NCBI GenBank assembly: GCA_015075405.1
Contig: JABTUK010000006.1
Location: 248,001 to 312,000 of the forward strand
Direction: 5' to 3'
Origin: Anaerolineales bacterium
GTDB lineage: Bacteria > Chloroflexota > Anaerolineae > 4572-78 > J111
DNA: 64,000 bases
Shown here: positions 47,743 to 54,217 of the stretch, one piece after another
Numbering within the stretch: the first letter of the stretch is position 1
Layout: each line of letters opens with the position of its first letter
Program-made: the position numbers and the translations under genes
Notes under the pieces: generated by a model
What the model was told of the DNA's origin: nothing
The model's input: the letters and a program-made list of their open reading frames with translations, nothing else
Databases searched by the model: none

Positions 47743-48921
47743 ATGAATTTCCAACTTTCGCCTGAATTGAAAACGTTGCAGCAACAAGTGAGACAATTTG
47801 TCAATAAGGACCTGCTGCCGCTGGAAATTGAAGTGGAACTGGCCGATGGGCGGCTGGACCCGGCAGTGCGCGCTCGTTTGCAGGGCCGGGCCAGGGAGTT
47901 GGGCTTGAATGGGTTTGCGCTGCCCAAAGCAATGGGCGGCCAGGGTTATAACTGGCTGGAACAGGTGGTGGTTAGCGAGGAAATTGGGCAGGTGACAAAT
48001 GGGCTGGGCTTTGTTATTCCCGACCCGGCGATTGCTTTCACTGTCGCTACACCGGAGCAGGTGGAACGATATGTCCGCCCGGCCTGCGAAGGCAAACGGC
48101 AGGACTGCTACGCCATCACCGAGGCCGGGGCCGGTTCCGATCCGAGCCAAATGGAAACGACGGCGGTGCGCGATGGGGACGCCTGGGTGCTCAACGGCGA
48201 AAAGTGGCACGTCACCTTTGGCGATTTGGCCGATTTTGCCATTGTCCAGGCGGCCACCGACCCGGCTGTTGGCGACGGCAACACCCTCTTTTTTGTGGAT
48301 CTGGACTCGCCGGGGGTGGAGGTGTTGGAGCATCCCCGCTACATGCACCATCTCATCGCCGGACATTTGAAGATTGCTTTGCGGAATGTGCGCGTGCCTC
48401 AAGCCAACGTGCTGGGCGAGGTCGGCCAGGGGTTGAGTTTGAGCAAGGAGTGGTTCCGGCGCGAGCGGGTGATGATTGCGGCCCGCTGTGTAGGCGCGGC
48501 AGAGCGGCTGATTCGTGAGGCCAGCGACTTTGCCCAGCAGCGGGTGCAGTTTGGGCAGCCCATCAGCGAATACCAGGCCATCCAGTTTATGCTGGCCGAC
48601 TCGCTGACCGAGGTCTGGGCGGCCCGGCTGATGACCTATGCCGCCGCCCAAGCCGCCGACGAGGCCAAAACGGATGAGGAAGTCAAGCTGGTCCACGCCA
48701 AAGCTTCGATGGCTAAACTCTATGCCTCGGAGATGGTTGGGCGGGTGGCCGACCGGGCCGTGCAAATTTTTGGCGGGCGCGGCTACATGCGCGAAAATGT
48801 GGCTGAGCGTTATTACCGCGAGGTGCGGGTCGAGCGGATTTGGGAGGGGACTTCGGAAATCCAGCGGATTATCATTGCGTACAGTTTGTACAAGCGAGGC
48901 GTGGCGGCGCATCTGGAGTGA
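47743..48921 (+). CDS. Acyl-CoA dehydrogenase
   Basis: 392 residues from the ATG at 47743, preceded by AAAGAGG. Standard ACAD layout: helical N-domain (about 1-115), beta domain with CYAITEAGAGSDPSQMETTA, and C-terminal helices with the catalytic Glu loop RIWEGTSEIQRIIIAYSLYK. QIFGGRGYMRENVAERYYRE is the FAD/dimer motif. It oxidises an acyl-CoA to the enoyl-CoA and passes electrons to ETF, which is not encoded nearby. It is placed between the acyl-CoA synthetase and the copy B genes, so it may handle the carbon skeleton left after demethylation. Confidence 0.93.
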   Translation: MNFQLSPELKTLQQQVRQFVNKDLLPLEIEVELADGRLDPAVRARLQGRARELGLNGFALPKAMGGQGYNWLEQVVVSEEIGQVTNGLGFVIPDPAIAFTVATPEQVERYVRPACEGKRQDCYAITEAGAGSDPSQMETTAVRDGDAWVLNGEKWHVTFGDLADFAIVQAATDPAVGDGNTLFFVDLDSPGVEVLEHPRYMHHLIAGHLKIALRNVRVPQANVLGEVGQGLSLSKEWFRRERVMIAARCVGAAERLIREASDFAQQRVQFGQPISEYQAIQFMLADSLTEVWAARLMTYAAAQAADEAKTDEEVKLVHAKASMAKLYASEMVGRVADRAVQIFGGRGYMRENVAERYYREVRVERIWEGTSEIQRIIIAYSLYKRGVAAHLE

Positions 48922-48925
48922 AATC

Positions 48926-48995
48926 CGACCGAAGACCAATGACCGGGGACCGGGATAAGAAATTTGCCGGTCTTCGGTCTCCGGTCCCCGGTCGT
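48926..48995. repeat. ACCGGGG heptamer hairpin
   Basis: GACCGAAGACCAATGACCGG and GGGACCGGG on the left pair with CCGGTCTTCGGTCTCCGGTC and CCCCGGTCG on the right. It lies between the acyl-CoA dehydrogenase and Rieske genes. Confidence 0.75.
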
Positions 48996-49028
48996 TTTTA
49001 CAGAATATTTAACAGGAGGATCGAACCC

Positions 49029-50132
49029 ATGACCAGCAAAGTATACAGCACGCTACCCAGACAATATTACATCTCGGAGCAGATTTTCCGAGAAGAAACG
49101 CAGCGGATTTTTTATGAGCGTTGGGTGTGTGTGGGCCGGGTGGAGCAAATCCCCAATCCGGGCGATTACTTCGCGCAGCAAATTGGCTCAGAGAGCCTAA
49201 TAATTGTCCGCACCCGCAATAACGGGATTCGCGCTCATTACAATGTCTGCCGGCATCGCGGGGCGCGGCTGTGTGGCAATAAGGCCCTGGGGCACTTCCG
49301 TGAGGCAATCCAGTGCCCCTATCACGCCTGGACTTACGGCCTGGATGGAAAACTGATTGGCGCGCCGCACATGAATGAGGTGCCGGATTTTAAAAAAGAG
49401 GATTACCCCCTGCACAGCGCCCATGTCCATACCTGGGAAGGTTTTATCTTTGTCAGCCTGGCGCATGAGCCGCAGCCGTTTGACTCTCTCTTAGCCGAGT
49501 TGTCCGACAAATTTGCGGCCTGGCAGATTACCAAACTTCGTTCAGTCCACCGCATCGAGTACGAGGTGCAAGCCAATTGGAAGCTGCTGGTCGAAAATTA
49601 TTCCGAGTGTTATCACTGCCCGCTGGTGCATCCGGCTCTCTCCAAACTGTCCCCCTATGAGAGCGGCGAAAACGATTTTGTGAAAGGGGTTTTTCTGGGC
49701 GGTTATATGGAACTCACTCACGGCAGCATGACCCTCGACGGGGCGGTGTGCGTGACGCCGCTGAGTGCTGTGAGTGGTGAGGATTTGAACCGGGTTTACT
49801 ATTATATGCTCTTCCCCAACCTGCTGCTCAGTCTGCACCCCGATTACGTCATGTTTCACACCCTCTGGCCGCAGTCGCCTGACCGAACCTATATTACCTG
49901 TGAATGGCTGTTTGACCCGGCGGTGATGGCCCAACCCGATTTCGACCCGTCTCCGGCGGTTGAGTTTTGGGACATGACCAATCGTGAGGATTGGCACGTC
50001 TGCGAGATTACCCAGGAAGGAGTCGGGTCGCGGGTCTATACGCCCGGTCCGGCCTACGTGGGTCAGGAGGATTTGATTGCCGCTTTTGACCAGGAAGTGC
50101 TCAAGGCGTTGGGTCATCCTGTTTTGAATTAA
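49029..50132 (+). CDS. Rieske non-heme iron oxygenase, alpha subunit (copy B)
   Basis: 367 residues from the ATG at 49029, 8-9 bases after AGGAGG. It is collinear with the copy A protein. Rieske ligands CRHRG and CPYHAWTYG; iron site ENYSECYHCPLVHPAL with the same Glu in place of Asp; FWDMTNREDWHVCEI for the third ligand; the C-terminal GSRVYTPGP pattern is shared too. It should catalyse O2-dependent hydroxylation and N-demethylation of a small cationic substrate, if the Glu signature holds. The reductase and ferredoxin must be supplied from elsewhere. Confidence 0.9.
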   Translation: MTSKVYSTLPRQYYISEQIFREETQRIFYERWVCVGRVEQIPNPGDYFAQQIGSESLIIVRTRNNGIRAHYNVCRHRGARLCGNKALGHFREAIQCPYHAWTYGLDGKLIGAPHMNEVPDFKKEDYPLHSAHVHTWEGFIFVSLAHEPQPFDSLLAELSDKFAAWQITKLRSVHRIEYEVQANWKLLVENYSECYHCPLVHPALSKLSPYESGENDFVKGVFLGGYMELTHGSMTLDGAVCVTPLSAVSGEDLNRVYYYMLFPNLLLSLHPDYVMFHTLWPQSPDRTYITCEWLFDPAVMAQPDFDPSPAVEFWDMTNREDWHVCEITQEGVGSRVYTPGPAYVGQEDLIAAFDQEVLKALGHPVLN

Positions 50133-50137
50133 AGGTA

Positions 50138-50193
50138 CGAGGAGGCGAGGGGGCGAAGACGCGAACCGCTTCGCGTCCTCGCCCCCTCGCCTG
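50138..50193. repeat. GAGGCGAGGGGGCGAAGACGCG hairpin
   Basis: GAGGAGGCGAGGGGGCGAAG and GACGCGA pair with CGCGTCCTCGCCCCCTCGCC. It lies between the Rieske and GcvT-like genes of copy B. Confidence 0.75.
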
Positions 50194-50230
50194 ACCTGTC
50201 TTTGCGTCTTTATTTCCAAGGAGATATATA

Positions 50231-51418
50231 ATGCCCCGTCAGACACCTTTTTACTCCCGCACCTCGGCCCTGTGCGAAAGCCAGAGCTGGCAGGAGTGGG
50301 CCGGATTTTTATCGGCCAATACCTATGAACTGGAACACAATCACGAATATTACGCCATCCGCACGGCGGCGGCGCTGCTCGACATCTCGCCGCTGTACAA
50401 ATACCACATCCACGGACGGGATGCCTTCAAACTGGTCAATCGGGTGGTGACGCGGGATGTGGGTAAATGCGCCGTCGGGCAGGTTATTTACACACCCTGG
50501 TGCGATGACGCCGGCAAAATTATTGACGACGGCACGCTCTCGCGCCTGGAGGAGAATTTTTTCCGCCTGACTGCCGCCGACCCGACCTACCACTGGCTGC
50601 GCGACAACGCCGTGGGTCTGGACGTTCACATCGAGGATGTGACCGAGGGGCTGGGGGCGCTGGCCCTGCAAGGACCGACTTCGCGGGACATCCTGGCCCA
50701 ACTGGCCGATGTGGACCTGTCGCAGCTTAAGTTCTTCCGGCTGACCAGGGCCAATCTCGGCGGTATTCCGGCCACCATCAGCCGCACCGGCTACACCGGC
50801 GATTTGGGCTACGAAATCTGGGTCGAACCGGGGCAGGCCGAAGCGTTGTGGGACAGGTTGATGGAGGTGGGCCAGGCTTACCGGCTGCGGGCGGTGGGTA
50901 ACGTTGCTTTGGATATGGCTCGCATCGAGGCCGGGCTGCTGCTGATTAACGTGGATTTTGTTTCGGCCAAACAGACCATGTTTGAAATTCAAAAATCTAC
51001 CCCTTATGAACTGGGGCTGGGCTGGACAGTTCACCTGGATAAACCCTACTTTGTCGGCCAGACGGCCCTGCGAGCCGAAAAAGCGGCCGGCCCGGCCTGG
51101 GCTACGGTGGGGTTGGAGGTCAATTTGGAGTCGCTGGAAACGGTCTACCGGGAGTTTGGCATGCCGTTGACCCTGCCCAGTCACTCCTGGAATGAGGCCG
51201 TGCCGGTCTACGCCGCCGGCCGCCAGATCGGCAAGGCCACGAGTGGCACATGGTCGTCGGTGCTGAAAAAGTATGTCGCCTTGGCCCGGCTCAAGCCCCA
51301 GTACGCTAAACCCGGCACACGGGTACAGATGGAAGTCACGGTCGAAGCCCACCGCCGTGTGGCTGAAGCAACGGTGGTGGGGCTGCCGTTTTATGAGCCG
51401 GAGCGGAAGAAAGCATAG
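50231..51418 (+). CDS. GcvT-like THF-dependent aminomethyl/methyltransferase (copy B)
   Basis: 395 residues, ribosome site AAGGAG. It is collinear with the copy A protein from FYSRTSALCES at the start to LPFYEPERKKA at the end. Conserved motifs: YTPWCDDAGKIIDDGTLSRL (Asp pair), ALQGPTSRDILAQL, SRTGYTGDLGYEIWVEPGQA and ALDMARIEAGLLLINVDFVS. Proposed role: transfer of a one-carbon unit from the demethylated substrate to tetrahydrofolate, as in DMGDH/sarcosine dehydrogenase, whose GcvT part is fused to the FAD part. Here the FAD enzymes are encoded separately downstream. Confidence 0.88.
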   Translation: MPRQTPFYSRTSALCESQSWQEWAGFLSANTYELEHNHEYYAIRTAAALLDISPLYKYHIHGRDAFKLVNRVVTRDVGKCAVGQVIYTPWCDDAGKIIDDGTLSRLEENFFRLTAADPTYHWLRDNAVGLDVHIEDVTEGLGALALQGPTSRDILAQLADVDLSQLKFFRLTRANLGGIPATISRTGYTGDLGYEIWVEPGQAEALWDRLMEVGQAYRLRAVGNVALDMARIEAGLLLINVDFVSAKQTMFEIQKSTPYELGLGWTVHLDKPYFVGQTALRAEKAAGPAWATVGLEVNLESLETVYREFGMPLTLPSHSWNEAVPVYAAGRQIGKATSGTWSSVLKKYVALARLKPQYAKPGTRVQMEVTVEAHRRVAEATVVGLPFYEPERKKA

Positions 51419-51452
51419 TAGGGGTGCAGAGGAGCGGGGGAACAGGGGAGAA

Positions 51453-51557
51453 ATGGAAAAAAAGCTGATACGCAGTCATCGGGAGTTGGAGGTGTATCAG
51501 ATGGCTTTTGAAGCGGCGATGAAGATTTTTGAGCTATCCAAGAGCTTTCCTGGGTAA
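51453..51557 (+). pseudogene. Truncated S23-type four-helix-bundle protein
   Basis: 34 codons: IRSHRELEVYQMAFEAAMKI then FELSKSFPG and TAA. The RELEVYQ.A.E...KIFELSKSFP pattern is the first helix of the four-helix-bundle proteins once found in 23S rRNA intervening sequences. The other three helices are missing, so this is a remnant. G-rich repeats flank it at 51420-51450 and 51644-51682. Confidence 0.65.
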
Positions 51558-51703
51558 ATTGGTGAATATGATCAACCATCCAACTCCTTGGTTAATTCCA
51601 AACAGGACGGGAAAATAGTAAAATTTAGAGTGAGCAGGATCGACCTTCTCCCCAGCCCCCCTGCTCCCCCGCTCCCCTGCACTACATCGAAAGGATACTC
51701 TGA

Positions 51704-53323
51704 ATGACACAAAAATACGATGCAATTATTATCGGCGGCGGGCACAATGGCCTAACCTGCGCGGCTTATCTGGCGAAAGCGGGGCGGCGGGTGTTGGTGT
51801 TGGAACAGCGCCACATTCTCGGCGGGGCGGCGGTGACGGAAGAGGTTTATCCCGGTTTCAAATTCACCGTCTTTTCCTACGTGGTCAGCTTGCTGCGGCC
51901 GGAGGTTATCCGCGAGTTGAATTTGGCGAAACATGGCCTGCACTTGATGCCGCTGGAAACGGCCTTTGTGCCGATGGAAAACGGCAATCATTTGGCCCTC
52001 TACCCCGACCCGGCCAGCAACCGCGAGGCCATTCGCCGCCATTCGGCCCGCGACGCCGATGTTTACCCCGAATTTAGCCAGATGATGTACGACATGGCCT
52101 TTGCCGTCAAACCCATTTTGGGTATGGTTCCGCCCGATCCGACCGCGCCAGGGTTGGATGGCTTGCGGACTCTGCTGGATATGGTCAAACACGCTGGCAG
52201 CCTTGACTCTAAGCGTTTTTACACTCTGACCAAATTGATGACCATGAGCGCGTCTGACTTTCTGGATGAGTGGTTTGAGACGGATGTACTCAAAGCGGTT
52301 ACGGCTATCAACGGGATTATCGGCACTTATCTGGGGCCGCGCTCGCCGGGGACGGCGTATGTGCTGCTGCACCACTACATGGGCGAGTTAGATGGAGCGT
52401 TCACTGCCTGGGGGTTTCAGAAGGGCGGCACCGGCGCGGTCAGCCAGGCGATTGCCAGCGCAGCCCGCAGTTTTGGAGCCGAAATTCGCTGCAAGGCGCG
52501 GGTGGCCCAGGTGATGGTGAAGAAGGGGCAGGCAGTCGGGGTGGCCCTGGACAGCGGTGAAGAAATTTACAGCCCGGTAGTTGTGTCGGGCTGCGACCCG
52601 AAAGTGACGTTTATGAAATTGTTGGGCGAGGAATATCTGCCCGACGACTTGGCTCAGGCTATCCACAACTTCAAGTTTCGCGGCTCGTCGGGCAAGGTCA
52701 ACCTGGCCCTGGACGGGCTACCCACCTTCACCGCCATGTCTGACCCGTCGCTGCTGCAAGGGATGATGGAAATTTGCCCCAGCATGGATTACGTCGAGCG
52801 GGCTTATGACGATGCCAAATATGGCTGTTTCTCGCGCCGGCCTTACCTGGATGTGACCATCCCCACCGCCGTAGACCCGACGATGGCTCCACCGGGCAAG
52901 CACGTGATGAGTATTTTTGTGCAGTACGCCCCCTATCATTTGCAGGGGAGCGGAGGGGCGGGGGAGCAGGGGGGCGGGGAACCCGGCAGTTTGTGGCCAT
53001 CGCAACGAGAGGCATTTGGCGATGCGGTGGTCAATACCCTGGCCGAGTTTGCGCCCAACATCAAGGATTTGATTCTGCACCGGCAGGTGTTGTCGCCCTG
53101 GGACATGGAGCAGATGATCGGCCTGACCGAGGGTAATATTTTCCACGGCGAACTGACTCTGGATCAGCTCTTTTTCCTGCGGCCTGCGCCGGGTTGGGCC
53201 AATTATCGCACCCCGGTCAAAGGCTACTGGCAGTGCGGCTCCGGCACCCATCCCGGCGGCGGCATCACCGCCGGGCCGGGCCGGCTGGCGGCGTTGGAGA
53301 TTTTGAAGGATGGGAAACGATGA
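51704..53323 (+). CDS. PYROXD2/CrtI-like FAD oxidoreductase, type II (copy B)
   Basis: 539 residues. FAD motifs YDAIIIGGGHNGLTCAAYLA and YWQCGSGTHPGGGITAGPGR. It matches the copy A type II protein along its whole length (FSYVVSLLRPEVIRELNLAK; DEWFETDVLKAVTAINGIIG; GPRSPGTAYVLLHHYMGELD). Differences include an in-frame G-rich repeat (52943-52984) in the loop after YAPYHLQ, encoding GSGGAGEQGGGEPG. Likely partner of the GcvT-like and Rieske proteins, perhaps oxidising an N-methyl group to an iminium; carotenoid or retinoid desaturation is the alternative. Confidence 0.87.
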   Translation: MTQKYDAIIIGGGHNGLTCAAYLAKAGRRVLVLEQRHILGGAAVTEEVYPGFKFTVFSYVVSLLRPEVIRELNLAKHGLHLMPLETAFVPMENGNHLALYPDPASNREAIRRHSARDADVYPEFSQMMYDMAFAVKPILGMVPPDPTAPGLDGLRTLLDMVKHAGSLDSKRFYTLTKLMTMSASDFLDEWFETDVLKAVTAINGIIGTYLGPRSPGTAYVLLHHYMGELDGAFTAWGFQKGGTGAVSQAIASAARSFGAEIRCKARVAQVMVKKGQAVGVALDSGEEIYSPVVVSGCDPKVTFMKLLGEEYLPDDLAQAIHNFKFRGSSGKVNLALDGLPTFTAMSDPSLLQGMMEICPSMDYVERAYDDAKYGCFSRRPYLDVTIPTAVDPTMAPPGKHVMSIFVQYAPYHLQGSGGAGEQGGGEPGSLWPSQREAFGDAVVNTLAEFAPNIKDLILHRQVLSPWDMEQMIGLTEGNIFHGELTLDQLFFLRPAPGWANYRTPVKGYWQCGSGTHPGGGITAGPGRLAALEILKDGKR

Positions 53324-53328
53324 TCCGC

Positions 53329-53946
53329 TCAGTTCTCAAGATTGATAATATCCTGTAAATTTTGCCAGAACTGCTCCACATCGTGACCTAATTGGCTGGC
53401 CCAATGGTCAATATAAGCCGGATCAAATGAGGCAGACAACTCTGGATCATCCTCCAGTTTTATCGCCGTCAAAATATCGCGGATGTCTGACTCGTGCTTA
53501 AAAGAGCGTCCTTCTTTCCAGGCCATCAGTTTGCCCACAATCACATCTTCCGGCCGAGCAAACCAGGCCTCAAAACGCACCCCACCTTTAGTGGCAATCT
53601 CACGGCGGAGACGATTTTTTAAGGCAAAATGGTAACCCGGCTTCATCGTTAGGGGAATTAAATCAACTTTGCGGGCTTCACTGGTATCAATGATGTTGAA
53701 CAAAATGCCCAGGCGAATGGAGTCACGCATTTGATCGGAGTCAGTATAAAAACGGGGAGGCAAATAAGTGGCAGCAAGGGCTTGGATATGTTTCTCGTTC
53801 AAATCCACAACTATGTCTACATCCAGAGTGACACGAGTAACGCCATAAAACGTGCCAGCGAAAGCGCCAATTATAACATAAGGCGCGCCGATTTTTTCAA
53901 GCGTTTGCAACACATCGAAGTAAAGTTGAAACGTCTCCTCAGCCAT
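53329..53946 (-). CDS. Nucleotidyltransferase-fold protein of a toxin-antitoxin-like pair
   Basis: 205 residues. IGAFAGTFYGVTRVTLDVDI is a nucleotidyltransferase signature (G..G followed by DxD), as in AbiEii/MNT-type proteins, and the later segment ARPEDVIVGKLMAWKEGRSF, then KHESDIRDI, matches such proteins (ED..V.K......R..KD..DI). It overlaps the 79-residue partner gene by 8 bases. It lies on the strand opposite to the two oxidoreductase genes that flank it and interrupts the copy B operon. Confidence 0.78.
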   Translation of the reverse strand: MAEETFQLYFDVLQTLEKIGAPYVIIGAFAGTFYGVTRVTLDVDIVVDLNEKHIQALAATYLPPRFYTDSDQMRDSIRLGILFNIIDTSEARKVDLIPLTMKPGYHFALKNRLRREIATKGGVRFEAWFARPEDVIVGKLMAWKEGRSFKHESDIRDILTAIKLEDDPELSASFDPAYIDHWASQLGHDVEQFWQNLQDIINLEN

Positions 53947-54178
53947 TTTGTTGTAACCGTTTGAACATAAGGCGGCACAAATCCAGGTCGCTCAACTCAG
54001 GATGAGCTTTACGCAGCCGGGTATGCCAACTGTTCAGGATAACCTCTTGCATCTCTAGCATAGTGCGTAGGCGCTGTTCCGGGGCGACCCGTAACAGCAG
54101 TCGAATTTGCTCTTTATCGGGCGGCCCCAACCGGCGTTTGAGTTCTTCAAGCTCAGAATTTTGATTTATCTCGTTCAT
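53939..54178 (-). CDS. Small partner of the nucleotidyltransferase-fold protein
   Basis: 79 residues, helical and charged (EELKRRLGPPDKEQIRLLLR, then MLEMQEVILNSWHTRLRKAH). I recognise no family. It is upstream of, and overlaps, the nucleotidyltransferase gene, the usual order for antitoxin and toxin. The role is inferred from arrangement only. Confidence 0.65.
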   Translation of the reverse strand: MNEINQNSELEELKRRLGPPDKEQIRLLLRVAPEQRLRTMLEMQEVILNSWHTRLRKAHPELSDLDLCRLMFKRLQQNG

Positions 54179-54217
54179 CTCTACAGATGATAACCATTAT
54201 ATGAGGAGTTACAAATT

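Noticed and set aside
20761..50193. CRISPR array
   Set aside because: The tandem repeats have units of about 7 bp with no unique spacers of 30 bp or more, and no cas genes are seen.
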